Positions 21,981-33,479 of a DNA stretch of 64,000 nt are shown here, one piece after another (within the stretch, counting starts at the first letter, position 1; every line of letters begins with the position of its first letter). The position numbers and the translations under genes were made by a program. Source of the stretch: Stomoxys calcitrans (Eukaryota; Arthropoda; Insecta; Diptera; Muscidae). The DNA is taken from NCBI RefSeq assembly GCF_963082655.1, contig NC_081552.1, forward strand, positions 97,391,592 through 97,455,591, read 5' to 3'. The notes beneath the pieces are model-generated. The model was given only the letters and a program-made list of their open reading frames with translations, was not told the origin of the DNA and searched no databases.

Positions 21981-23642
21981 AACAAGTAAAAAGGCATTAA
22001 GTTCGGCCGGGCCAAACTTTGGATACCCACCACCTCGGGTATATATGTAAACCGCCTTTCATCAAAATTCGGTGAAAATTTCTTAACTTATGTCCCATAT
22101 CAGTTATATTAAAATATGTTCCGATTTGGACCAAATACTAATAAGTACAGTAGATATATCTAAAAATAAACCGATCTGAACCATATACGACACGGATGTC
22201 GAAAAGCCTAACATAAGACTTTGTCAAATTTCAGTGATATCGGATTAAAAATCCGTATTTTATGGGGCCAAGACTTTAAATCGCGATATCGGTCTACATG
22301 GCAGCTATATCCAAATCTGGACCGATTTGGCCAAGTTGCATAAAAATGTCGAAGGGCCTAACTTAAAGCACTGTCTCAAATTTAAGCGAAATCGGACAAT
22401 AAATGCCTCTTTTATGGGCCCAAAGCCTTAAATCGAGAGATCAGTCTATATGACAGCTATATTCAAATCTAGACCGATCTGGGCAAAATTGAAGAAGGAC
22501 GTCGAAGAGCCTAACTAAACTCACTGTCTCAAATTTCAGCGATATCAGACAATAAATGCGTCTTTTATGGCCCCAAAACCTAAAACCTAGATATCGGTCT
22601 ATATGGCAGCTATATCCAAATCAGGACCTATCTGTGCGATATTGCAAAAGTATGTCTAGGGGCTTAATTTAACTCACTGTCCCGAATTTCAGCGACATCG
22701 GACAATAAATGAGCATTTTATGGGCCCAAAACCTTTAATCAGGAAATCGGTCTATATGGCAGCTATATCCAAATCTGAACCGATCTGGGCCAAATTGAAG
22801 ACAGATGTCGAAGGGCCTAAGACAACTCACTGTCCCAAACTTCAGCAAAATCGGATAATAAATGTGGCTTTTATGGGCCTAAGACCCTAAAACGGAGGAT
22901 CGGTCTATATGGCAGCTATATCCAAATCTGAACCGATCTAGGCAAAATTAACGAAGGAAGTCGAAGGGCCTAACACAACTCCCTGTCCCAAATTTCAGCA
23001 AAATCGGATAATATATGTGGCTTTTATGGGCTTAAGACCCTAAATCGGAGGATCGGTCTATATGGCAGCTATATCCAAATCTGAACCGATCTGAGCCAAA
23101 TTGACGAAGGATGTCGATGGGCCTAACACAATTCACTGCTTCGAATTTCATCAAAATCGGATAATAAATTTGGCTTTTGTGGGCCTAAGACCCTAAATCG
23201 GAGGATCGGTCTATATGGCAGCTATATCCAAATCTGGACCGATCTGAGCCAAATTGACGATTGAAGGATGTCGATGGGCCTAACACAATTCACTGTCCCA
23301 AATTTCAGCAAAATCGGATAATAAATGTGGCTTTAATGGGCCTTAGACCCTAAGTCGGCGGATCGTTCTATATGGGGGCTATATCAAGATATAGTCCTAT
23401 ATAGCCCATCTTCGAACTTAACTTGCTTATGGACAAAAAAAGAATCTGTTCAAAATTTCAGCTCAATATCTCTATTTTTAAAGACTGTAGCGTGGTTTCA
23501 ACAGACAGACGGACATGTCTAGATCGTCTTAGATTTTTACGCTGATCAAGAATATATATACTTTATCGGAAATGGATATTTCGATGTGTTGCAAACGGAA
23601 TGACAAAATTAATATACCCCCATCCTTCGGTGGTGGGTATAA
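21981..23642 (+). mobile_element. Family B element, complete structure
   Basis: Head AACAAGTAAAAAGGCATTAAG, hairpin TTCGGCCGGGCCAAA and GGATACCCACCACC. Monomer starts (CTATATGGCAGC or close) at 22294, 22446, 22600, 22752, 22905, 23058 and 23211 give steps of 152, 154, 152, 153, 153 and 153 bp. A short CAGACAGACGGACATG tract, the ATATATAC block and GGTGGTGGGTATAAAAAA close it. It shows that family B has the same architecture and period as family A with a different sequence. Confidence 0.85.
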
Positions 23643-23645
23643 AAA

Positions 23646-24420
23646 ACCATGAAATTCAGAAAAATGCATAAAATCTTTATTTGAATCGATAATACGGCCC
23701 ATATAATTTTGTGTTTGAAGATTAATTCATGCAAATGTTGACGGTGAATGCGCCTAAAATTGTCCATCCGCTAATTCCAATTATGGCATTCTATTTCCAA
23801 CATTTTGGCCGGTATCTCACGACATGAGCTTTAACATAGCTCCACAAAAAAAACAAAAAAATAGTCTAAAGGCGTTCAATCGCACGATCTAGGCGGCCAA
23901 TTGACCGGATCCGAACATAAAATAAAATGTTCACAGAACTCTCAATAAGTCCATTGTTACATGTGCAGTGTGGCATGTGGCACCGTCTTGTTGAAACCAC
24001 AAGTCATGCAAATCAAGCTCTTGTATTTTAGGCAAAAAATGGCTGGATGTAATCCCACGGTAGCGCTCAACATTCACAGTTACGTTACGATTCGCATCAT
24101 CTTTGAAGAAGTACGGTCCAATGATGCTACCAGCACAAAAACCGCACTAAACAGTGACTTTTTCTGGATGCATTGGTAGCTCTTGCAATGCTTCTGGCTG
24201 ATCTTCACTCCAAAATCGACAATTCTGCTTATTTAAGTGCCCATTGAGCCAAAAATGAGCTTCGTCACTAAAAACTAGCAATCGCCCGATGAAATTTCTT
24301 AACAGGGCACGAATTTTGATAACAAAATTCAATAATTTGCAAGCGTTGTTCGTTTCAAGACGATTCATGGTTACATTATTAACCAAACTGAAAATGTTTG
24401 ACAATAAAACAAAACACGAA
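23646..24420 (-). pseudogene. Decayed mariner-like transposase (DD41D/rosa-like)
   Basis: Minus-strand reading from 24370 gives MNRLETNNACKLLNF, then VFSDEAHFWLNGHLNKQNCR (first catalytic Asp), QPEALQELPMHPEKVTV, a stop, GSIIGPYFFKDD, and LDLHDLWFQQDGATCHTAHV (second catalytic Asp). Downstream the frame is damaged. The helix-turn-helix part is deleted between the first 15 codons and the catalytic core. The spacing after QQDGA suggests the DD41D (rosa) group; that name is from memory. Terminal inverted repeats were not recognised. Confidence 0.75.
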
Positions 24421-24705
24421 ACGTGCTTGAGCTTTATTTAGTACTTTTTGGTTCCAAAATTTAAGAATTTTTAAAAATCATTCAGTGACCTTAAGTATAT
24501 ATATAGTTTTGCTTATATGCCAAATTTAAGATCTCTATCTCAAGCCAATGTCGGTACCAAAATGTATGAATTTTTAATAGGGCATTTAGTCACCCATCAT
24601 ATATATCTTAGTTGTACCTGCATGCCAAATTTCAAACTCCAGCTCCAACAACAAAGAAAGCTACAAATGGTACCATTTATGGTACTAAAATTATGTTTCT
24701 CTTAT
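24421..24705. repeat. Family D fragment
   Basis: Two units with TTTAGTACTTTTTGGTTCC, GTACCAAAATGTATGAATTT and AGTTGTACCTGCATGCC, matching the array at 20877-21840. Confidence 0.6.
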
Positions 24706-25277
24706 TTTCCCGTTGATATACCCACTTATGGGGGTATATTTATCCAGTCATTCCGTTTGTAAAACCTCGAAATATTGATCTAGGACCGATTAAAGTTCAT
24801 ATATTCTTGGTCGTCTCGACATCCTGAGTCGATCTAGCCATGTCCGTCCGTACATCTTTCAAAATCACGATAGCGGTCGAACGCGTAAAGCTAGCAGATT
24901 AAAATTTTGCACAGAAACTTAGATTCAGATTTGGATATAGCTCCTATATAAACCGATCTCCCGGTTTAAGTTCTTGAGCTCCTGGAAGCCGCAATTCTTG
25001 TTCGATTTGGATGAAATTGTACATGTAGCGTTTTGGTATGACTTCCAAAAACTGTGCCAAGTACAGTCCAAATCGGTCTATAGTCTGATATAGCCCCCAT
25101 ATGAACCGATCTCCGGATTTGACTTCTAGAGCCCCTGGAAGCCACAATTTTCATCCGATTTCCAAGAACTGTGCTAATTACGGTCCGAATTAGTCAATAA
25201 CCAGATATTGCTCCCATATTTTTGCAGAATTCATGGTCGTGGGTTCCCAAGATTCGGCCCGGCACGTTTTAACTTGT
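24706..25277 (-). mobile_element. Family A' element, minus orientation
   Basis: Left end ATATACCCACTTATGGGGGTAT, then GATCTAGCCATGTCCGTCC, two or three monomers (GATATAGCTCCTATATAAAC), and a mismatched head hairpin TTCGGCCCGGCACG near ACTTGTTTC at 25277. The microsatellite is reduced to GTCCGTCCGTAC. Confidence 0.65.
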
Positions 25278-25470
25278 TTCTATTCACCCTCATCCTTTCG
25301 CACGAGATGTGTTTTTAATCAAATTTTTCGAACTTTTTTTTTAGTACCAATGAAGGTTGCCATGTGTACCTAAGTTCCAAAAATCAGAGCTCGAGTTCAA
25401 TTTGCGAAGAAAGTACCAAATAGTACCAATTGCTGTACTAAACGTATTGTTTCACCCACTACCGGAATGA
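25278..25470. repeat. Family D fragment
   Basis: GCACGAGATGTGTTTTTAAT, TTTAGTACCAATGAAGGTTG and GAAAGTACCAAATAGTACC; the same region recurs at 38699 and 41940. Confidence 0.5.
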
Positions 25471-26455
25471 TTTCCAAGTTTTTTGGACCCTCCCCCTTAC
25501 CCTAATTTTCAGAAACGCCAGATCTCGGAGATGGGTGGTGCGATTTATGCCAAATTTTGTGTGCTCTCATATAGTACCCTAAAAATAAAAATTTGGTATC
25601 CAAATTTCGGATGGGGTAACTAGGGGGGCTGTCCCACACTAAAACTTACCAAACATATATTTAGGCCAATCACGACAATATGGGGCTCAAATGAAAGGTA
25701 TTTAGGATAAGAAAACGTATCTGATATCCATTTGTCGAACCAAGTGCTAGGGGTCCACCCCAACCCCCAAAACACCAATAAATCGGACATATTTACCAAC
25801 CATGGCAATATAGGACTCAAATGAAAGGTATTTGCGAATAGAATACGAATCTGATATCCAAATGTGGGACCACGTTTCTGGGGGTTCACCCCTTCCCCAA
25901 AACACCCCCAAACAGGACTTATTTACTGACCATGGGAATATGGGGCTTAAATAAAAAGTATTTGAGTGTAGAATTAGAATCTGATATCCAAATATGAGAC
26001 CAAGTGTTTGGGGGCCGCCTCTTCCCAAAAACCTCCCCCAAAGGGGACACATTTACGACCATAGTCACATGGGGCTCAAATGAAAAGTCTTTGGGAGTAA
26101 AGCACGAATCTGATATCAATATTCGGGAAAAGTGTCTTTGGGTCCACCCCACCCCCACAACACCACCCAACCCCCAAAACACCCCTTAATCGGACATATT
26201 TATCGATCATGGCAATATGGGACTCAAATGAAAGGTATTTCCGGTTTGAATACGAATCTGATATCCAAATGTGGGACTTTTCTGGGGGGTGAAACCCTTC
26301 CCCAAAACACCCCCCAAACAGGACTTATTTACTGAATATGGGGCTTAAATAAAAGGTATTTGAGTGCAGAAGTAGAATCTGATATCCAAATATGAGACCA
26401 AGTGTTTGGGGGGCCGCCTCTCCACGTATCTGATATCAACATTAGGGGCCAACTG
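25471..26455 (+). mobile_element. Family C (Helitron-like) 5' half
   Basis: Family C head (CCCTCCCCCTTACCC, CAGAAACGCCAGATCTCGG, CATATAGTACCCTAAAAATA) followed by about six 129-bp monomers on the plus strand. It stops at 26455, where the array switches strand. Confidence 0.65.
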
Positions 26456-28324
26456 TCTAGCGGACGTCCCACCAACCCACTTTGCGAAAGGCGTAGATCC
26501 CCAGAAAATTGGTCCCGAAAATGGGTATCAATTCTTGCTCTAACCCCCAATAGCTTGCATTGATGCTCCACATTGTCATGGTCGGTAAATATGCTCGATT
26601 TAGGGGTGCTTTGGGGATTAGGGTGGTCACCCAAACACTATACCCGGAAAATATATCAGCAACGTGTTCTATTCTCACATATTTATTTATCATTTATTTG
26701 AACCCCCTATTGCCATTGGCCTCAAAATTAGATATCAAATTCGTTTTCTAATCTCATTTATACTCCTTATTGCAAACGCCAGCAAATATGTCCGGTTTGG
26801 TGTATTGGCCCTAAAAACTATGAATATTTAGTTCCACTCTCTTTAAGACCCAAATTGTCTTGGTGAGCAAATACGTACTATTTGTGGGTTGGTGGGACGT
26901 CCGCTAGACAGTTGGGCCCTCATATTGATATCAGATACATGGTCTATTCCCATATACCTTTAATTTTAGCCCCATATTTCCATATTTGGCAAACACGAGG
27001 GAGGGTGTTTTGGGGGATGGGCGGCCACTCAGTGAGTTGGCCTTGAAAATATATATCGGATCCGTGTTCCACTTTAAAAACCCTCTATTTGAGCCTCATA
27101 CTGCAATAGTCAGAAAATACTTATTATTTGGGTGGTGTTGTGGGGGTGGCGTGGCCGCATAGACACTTTTCCCAAATATTGATATCAGATTCGTGCTTTA
27201 CTCCCAATGACCTTTAATTTGAGCTCCATATTGCTATGGTCGTAAATTTGTCTCCTTTGGAGGATGTTTTTGGAGAGAGGCTCCCCCCAAAACATTTGGT
27301 CCCATATTTGGATACCAGATTCTAATTCTACACTCAAATACCTTTTATTTAAACCCCATATTCCCATGGTCAGTAAATAAGTCCTGTTTGGATGGTGTTT
27401 TGGGGAAGGGGTCCACCCCCCAGAAACGTGGTCCCACATTTGGATATCAGATTCGTCCCATATTGCCATGATCGATAAATATGTCCGATTTAGGGGTGTT
27501 TTGGGGGTTGGGTGGTGTTGTGGGGGTGGGGTGGCCCCATAAAAACTTTTCCCGAATATTGATATCAGGTTTGTGCTTTACTCTCAAAGACCTTTTATTT
27601 GAGCCCCATGTGGCTATGGTCGTAAATGTGTACCCTTTGGGGGAGGTTTTTGGGGAGAGGCGGCCCCGCAAACACTTGGTCTCATATTTAAATATCAGAT
27701 TCTAATTCTACACTCAAATACCTTTTATTTATGCCCCATTATCCCATGGTCAGTAAATAAGTCCTGTTTGGGGGGTGTTTTGGGAAAGGGGTGGACCCTC
27801 AGAAACGTGGTCCCACATTTGGATATCAGATTGGTATTCTACTCGCAAATACCTTTCATTTGAGTCCCATATTACCATGATCGATAAATATGTCCGATCT
27901 AAGGGTGTTTTGGGGGTTGGGGTGGTCCCCCTAGCTCATTGTCAGATACGTTTTCTTATCCTAAATACCTTTTATTTGAGTCCCATATCGTCGTGAATGG
28001 TCTAAATATATGTTTGGTAGGTTTTAGGATGGGGCGGCCCCCCTGGGTACCCCATCCGAAATTTGGATACAAAATTTTTATTTCTAGGGTACTATATGAG
28101 GGCACACAAAATTTCGCTTAAATCACACCACCCATCTCCGGGATCTGGCGATTCTGAAAATTAGGGTAAGGGGGAGGGTCCGCCCCCCATCAGATATCAT
28201 AAAATGTAGTACCCTATTTTCACCACGGGATCATTATGCACCATCTGTAAAATTTCAAGAAAATCGGTTCAGCCGTTTCTGAGTCTATAAGGAACACACA
28301 AACAATTGATTTTTATATATAAGA
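26456..28324 (-). mobile_element. Family C (Helitron-like), minus, with TC 5' end
   Basis: About thirteen minus-strand monomers (CCCCATATTGC-ATGG, GATATCAGATTCGT) lead to the head with AGATCTCGGAG-type sequence in reverse and ATTTTTATATATAAGA at 28309-28324. On the minus strand the terminus is TC preceded by A, as expected for a Helitron 5' end. The 3' CTAG end is missing at the junction with the plus-oriented array. Confidence 0.65.
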
Positions 28325-28325
28325 T

Positions 28326-28500
28326 TAACATTGACAGATGGACAGATGGACGGACAGACACACCGACAAAGCTAAATCGAATCAGAAAGTGACTCTGGAT
28401 CGATCGGTATACTCATCAATGGGTCTATCTCTCTTCCTTTTTTGTATTACAAACTAATTCACTAAGTTATAATTCTCTGTACCACTGTAGTGGTGTAGGT
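28326..28500 (+). repeat. Third DINE-like tail type (family F) fragment
   Basis: GACAGATGGACAGATGGACG microsatellite, then AGCTAAATCGAATCAGAAAG, GGTATACTCATCAATGGGTC and TTACAAACTAATTCACTAAG. It has the layout of a DINE tail but is unlike the A, A' and B tails, so it is a separate subfamily. Confidence 0.45.
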
Positions 28501-29188
28501 ACATAAGCAGGTTAAGTTCGAAGATGGGCTATTTCGGAATATATCTTGAAATAGCCCCCATATAGACCGATCCGCTGATTTAGGGTCTTAGGCCCATAAA
28601 GCCACATTTATTATCTGATTTTGCTGAAATTTGGGACAGTGAGTTGCGTTAGAACATTCGACATCCTTCCTTAATGTGGCCTAGATCGGTCCAGATTTGG
28701 ATATAGCTGCCATATAGACCGATCCTCCAATTTAGGGTCATTGGCCCATAAAAGCCACATTTAATATCAGATTTTGCTGAAATTTAGGACCGTGCTTTGT
28801 GTTAGGCTCTTCGAAATTTTTCTGCAACTTGGACCAAATCATTCCAGATTTAGATATAGCTGCCATGTAGACTTATATCTCGATTTAAAATCTTGGCCCC
28901 ATAAAAGGCGCATTTATTATCCAATTTTACTGAAATTTGGCACAGTGACTTATTTTAGGCTTTTCGACGTCCGCGTCGTATATCGGTTTATTTTTAGATA
29001 TAGCTACTGTACTTATTAGTATTTGGTCCAAATCGGAATATATTTTATATATTTATATATAACTGCTATGGGACATAAGGTATGCAATTTTCACCGGATT
29101 TTGATGAAAGGTGGTTTACATATATACCCGAGGTGGTGGGTATCCAAAGTTCGGTCCGGCCGAACTTACCGCCTTTTTACTTGTATTG
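28501..29188 (-). mobile_element. Family B element, minus, tail missing
   Basis: Four monomers (GATATAGCTGCCATATAGACC near 28700) and a complete head: ATATATACCCGAGGTGGTGG, imperfect hairpin TTCGGTCCGGCCGAA, GCCTTTTTACTTG. The microsatellite and ATACCCACCACC end are absent. Confidence 0.7.
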
Positions 29189-29419
29189 TTGTTTTATTTT
29201 GGGATGTTTTGTTTTGTAAAAAAAAACTCACCCAGAAAAACGTGTTTTCTTTTCGTACGATGTGTGAACAACAAGAAAAACACCAAAAACAACGAATGCG
29301 TACCCAGAAAAAAAACCAACTGTCCCCAACATAGATACATTTAAGGCGGAGTATTCACCGGTTTATTCTGTGAAGAGAAAAATAAGCCAAAGCAGCCACG
29401 CAATGAACTAGAATGACTC
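29189..29419. other. Non-repeat spacer, no gene seen
   Basis: A-rich sequence with AACAACAAGAAAAACACCAAAAA. The small frames here extend from the neighbouring repeat and resemble no family I know. Confidence 0.4.
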
Positions 29420-29900
29420 TTAATTTGGGTTAGTGGGGGTTAATTTAGCCCAAACATCCTGCAGGGTAGTGTGCCATATCCTATGGACATCTTCATCTCG
29501 TAAAATCTTCTCCCACTGGATATAAAAGACATCGCATAAGATGTCTTCTTGTCTGAAACCTCGTTTGGTATTGAATGGTTCGGAGAGATTCTTTCCTATT
29601 CTTACTGAGCAACGTTTGCCAGCAAGTGTCATCCTGCAATGTTTAATTAATTTTGAAGGGATACCAAACTCAGGCATAGCATGAAATACCTTTGAACGTA
29701 AAAGTGTGTCGAAGGCGGCTTTGTAGAGAACAAAGATGTGTAAGGTGTTGGTTTGTCATTCTAGGGTCTTTTCCAGGATTTGGCGCAGTGTGAATATCTG
29801 GTCTAGGGTGGATTTACCAGGTCTGAAGACGCATTGATAGGTCCCAATTATCTCATTGACTTTAGGTTTTAATCTTTCATACAGTACGTTCTAGACTATC
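29420..29900 (-). pseudogene. RTE reverse transcriptase fragment
   Basis: Minus-strand ORF 29420-29677 reads MPEFGIPSKLIKHCRMTLAG then GFRQEDILCDVFYIQWEKILRD, the central RTE reverse transcriptase region, which is part of what the copy at 15.5-17.8 kb has lost. The upstream stretch 29770-29890 matches 15970-16090 of that copy almost word for word (AATATCTGGTCTAGGGTGGA). Broken by a frameshift near 29750 and truncated at both ends. Confidence 0.8.
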
Positions 29901-30512
29901 CTAAAGGGTGATTTTTTTGAGGTTAGGATTTTCATGCATTAGTATTTGACAGATCACGTGGGATTTCAGACATGGTGTCAAAGAGAAAGATGCTCAGTAT
30001 GCTTTGACATTTCATCATGAATAGACTTACTAACGAGCAACGCTTGCAAATCATTGAATTTTATTACCAAAATCAGTGTTCGGTTCGAAATGTGTTCAAA
30101 TTTTGACAAATTTTGTTCAGCGATGAGGCTCATTTCTGGTTGAATGGCTACGTAAATAAGCAAAATTGCCGCATTTGGAGTGAAGAGCAACCAGAAGCCG
30201 TTCAAGAACTGCCCATGCATCCCGAAAAATGCACTGTTTGGTGTGGTTTGTACGCTGGTGGAATCATTGGACCGTATTTTTTCAAAGATGCTGTTGGACG
30301 CAACGTTACGGTGAATGAACACATTTCGAACCGAACACTGATTTTGGTAATAAAATTCAATGATTTGCAAGCGTTGCTCGTTAGTAAGTCTATTCATGAT
30401 GAAATGTCAAAGCATACTGAGCATCTTTCTCTTTGACACCATGTCTGAAATCCCACGTGATCTGTCAAATACTAATGCATGAAAATCCTAACCTCAAAAA
30501 AATCACCCTTTA
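29901..30512. mobile_element. Fold-back mariner-like transposon with 198-bp perfect inverted repeats
   Basis: The left arm 29901-30098 and right arm 30315-30512 are, by eye, identical reverse complements. Outer ends are TAAAGGGTGATTTTTTTGAG and its complement; TA at both edges fits a Tc1/mariner target duplication. The arms hold the transposase N-terminus (MNRLTNEQRLQIIEFYYQNQ), so that start codon occurs on both strands. The 216-bp centre holds part of the catalytic domain. Confidence 0.85.
30020..30340 (+). pseudogene. Mariner-like transposase remnant in the fold-back element
   Basis: The plus strand reads MNRLTNEQRLQIIEFYYQNQ, then after a deletion and stop FSDEAHFWLNGYVNKQNCRI, WSEEQPEAVQELPMHPEKCT and VWCGLYAGGIIGPYFFKDAV. 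That keeps the first catalytic Asp region (FSDEAHF) and the start of the protein, but lacks most of the DNA-binding region and both later catalytic residues. Same family as the copy at 23646-24420. It cannot encode a working transposase but could be mobilised in trans through its intact ends. Confidence 0.8.
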
Positions 30513-30524
30513 TATTTCAAGATT

Positions 30525-30606
30525 AGAGTCTACGTGAGGCGTCAGGTGGCAATGGCTCTTATTTAAATACTGATTGAAATGATATTTGAGATGACAAGGC
30601 GAGTTC
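30525..30606 (+). repeat. Fragment of the LOA/R1-like 3' end
   Basis: AGTCTACGTGAGGCGTCAGG, GGCAATGGCTCTTA and GAGATGACAAGGCGAGTTC are the complement of 18695-18780, downstream of the zinc knuckle in the 18.5-20.9 kb copy. A third, very short LOA/R1-like insertion. Confidence 0.6.
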
Positions 30607-30883
30607 TATATGTTTTAGTACCTAATGCACGTATTAAAAACAAACTTCTAACCGCCCAATATTAACTGTGAAGGTGTAACCGTATCCTAATTTTAAATGT
30701 TTTAGCTCAATTCTAAAGAATGTACTATTTTGTACGTTTTAGTACAAAATGTACGATTTTTAGCAATTTTCTGGTTACCCAATATTTATAGTCAAGGTGT
30801 ACATGTATCCCAATTTTGAGAGCTTTAGCTCACTTCTTTAAAAAAGTACCACCCTGTGAGTTAGTGCACCTAAATATATGAAT
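30607..30883. repeat. Family D fragment
   Basis: Two units with ATGTTTTAGTACCTAATGC, AAGGTGTAACCGTATCC and AAGGTGTACATGTATCCCAA, as at 20877-21840. Confidence 0.6.
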
Positions 30884-32116
30884 AAACAAGTAAAAGCGTG
30901 CTAAGTTCGGCCGGGCCGAATCTTATATACCCTCCACCATGGATCGCATTTGTCGAGTTCTTTTCCGGGCATCACTTCTTTGGGAAAAAAGGATAAAAGA
31001 AAAGATTTCCTCTGCTATTAGAGCGATATCAAGATATGGTCCGGTTTAGACCACAATTAAATTATATGTTGGAGGCCTGTGTAAAATGTCAGCCAATTCG
31101 AATAAGAATTGCGCCCTTTGGGGGCTCAAGAAGTAAAATAGAGAGATCGATTTATATGGCAAATCGGATAATAATTGCGACCTCTAGAGGTTCAAGAAGT
31201 CAAGATCCCAGATCGGTTTATATGACAGCTACATCAGGTTATGAACCGATTTGAACCATACTTGGCACAGTTGTTGGATATAATAACGAAACACGTCGTG
31301 CCAAAATTCATTCAAATCGGATAGGAATTGCGCCCTCTAGAGGCTCAAGAAGTCAAGACCCCAGATCGGTTTATATGACAGCTATATCGGGTTATAGACC
31401 GATTTGAACCATTCTTGGCATAGTTGTTGGATATCATGACAAAACACTTCGTGCGAAATTTCATTCCAATCGGATAAGAATTGCGCACTCTAGAGGCTCA
31501 AGAAGTCAAGATCCCAGATCGGTTTATGTGGCAGCTATATCAGGTTATGGACCGATTTGAACCATACTTAGCACAGTTGTTGGATATCGTAACAAAACAT
31601 GTCGTGCAAAATTTCATTCCAATCGGACAAGAATTGCACACTCTAGAGGCTCAAGAAGTCAAGACCCAAGATCGGTTTATATGGCAGCTATATCAGGTTA
31701 TGGACCGATTTGAACCATACTTGGCACAATTGTTGGATGTATAACAAAACACGTAGTGCCAAAATTTATTCAAATCGGATAAGAATTGCGCCCTCTAGAG
31801 GCACAAGAACCCAAGATCGGTTTATATGACAGCTATATCAAATCATGGACCGATATGGCCCATTTACAATACCAACCGACCTGCACTAAAAAGAAGTATT
31901 TGTGCAAAATTTCAAGCTGCTAGCTTTACTCCTTCGGAAGTTAGCGTGCTTTCGACAGACAGACGGGCGGACCGACGGACGGACATGGCTAGATCGACAT
32001 AAAATGTCACGAAGATCAAGAATATATATACTTTATGGGGTCTCAGACGAATATTTCGAGTAGTTACAAACAGAATGACGAAATTAGTATACCCCCCATC
32101 TTATGGTGGAGGGTAT
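30884..32116 (+). mobile_element. Family A element, complete structure
   Basis: Head with hairpin TTCGGCCGGGCCGAA, about five monomers (one internally deleted near 31155), a short GACGGACGG tract at 31958-31985, and a full tail ending GGTGGAGGGTATAAAAA, which abuts family C sequence (ATTTGGTATCCAAATTTCGG). Confidence 0.8.
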
Positions 32117-33479
32117 AAAAATTTGGTATCCAAATTTCGGATGGGGTACCTAGGGGGGTTGCCTCACCCTAAGACCTACCAAACATATATTTAGACCAAT
32201 CACGACAATATGGTACTCAAATGAAAGGTGTTTACGATAAGATATCGTATCTGATATCCAATTGTCGGACCATGTGCAAGGGGGACCACCCCAACCCCCA
32301 AAACTCCCCTAAATCGGACATATTTACCGACCATGGCAATATGGGTATCAAATAAAAGGTATTTGGCATTAGAATACAAATCTGGCATCCAAATGTAGGA
32401 CCACGTTACTGGGGGTCCACCCCTTTCCCATAACACCCCTCAAACAGGACTTAATTACTGACCATGGGAATATGGGGCTTAAATGAGAGGTATTTGAGTA
32501 TAGAATACGAATCTGGTATCCAAATATGGGATCAAGTGTTTTGGGCCGTCTCTAACCAAAAACATCCCCCAAAGGGGACAAATTTACGACCATAGCAATA
32601 TGGGGCTCAAATGATAGGTCTTTGGGAGCAAAGCACGAATTAGATATCAATATTCAGGAAAATTGTCTATGGGGCCACCCCGCCCCCACAACACCACCCA
32701 AATAGTAAGAATTTTCGGACTAATGCAATATGAGGCTCAAACAAGAGGGCTTTTAAAGGGAACACGAATCCGATATATATTTTCAAGGCCAACTCACTGA
32801 GTGGCCGCCCATCCCATAAAACACCCCCCAAGCCGGTCATGTTTGCCGACTATAGAAATATGGGGCTCAAATTAAAGGTATGTGGGAGTAGACCACGTAT
32901 CTGATAACAACATTAGGAGCTAACTGTCTAGCGGATGTCCCATCACCATAACAACCCCTAAATAGGACATATTTGCTCACCATGACAATTTGGGTCTTAA
33001 AGAGAGTGGAACTAAATATATATAGTTTTTAGGACCAATAACCCAAACCGGACATATTTGCTGACTTTTGCAATAAGAAGTTTAAATGAGAATAGAAAAC
33101 GAATTTGATATCCAATTTTGATGGCTATGACAATATGGGGTTCAAATAAATGATATATAGATATATGAGAATAGAGCACGTTGCTGATATATTTTCCTGA
33201 CTTAGTGTTTGGGGAACCACCACTTTCGCAAAACACCCCCAAAGGAAAAAAAATTTTCGACAATGCCAATATGTGGCTCAAATGAAAGGTATTTGAGATT
33301 AGAAAATGAATTTGATAACCTATTTTGGGGCCATGTGTTTGGGCGACGTCTCATCCTGTAAACTCCTCTTAAGCCAATGACAATATTGGGTTTAAATAAA
33401 TGATATTTGAGAGAAGAGCACGAAGGTGATATTTTTTCAGAGCCAAGTATCTGGGGACCAGATCTCCTCCGAAAACACC
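32117..33479 (+). repeat. Family C array, plus, both ends missing
   Basis: Starts just inside the family C head (TTTGGTATCCAAATTTCGGA) and runs through about ten monomers to GGGGACCAGATC, where it meets a truncated family A element. Confidence 0.6.
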
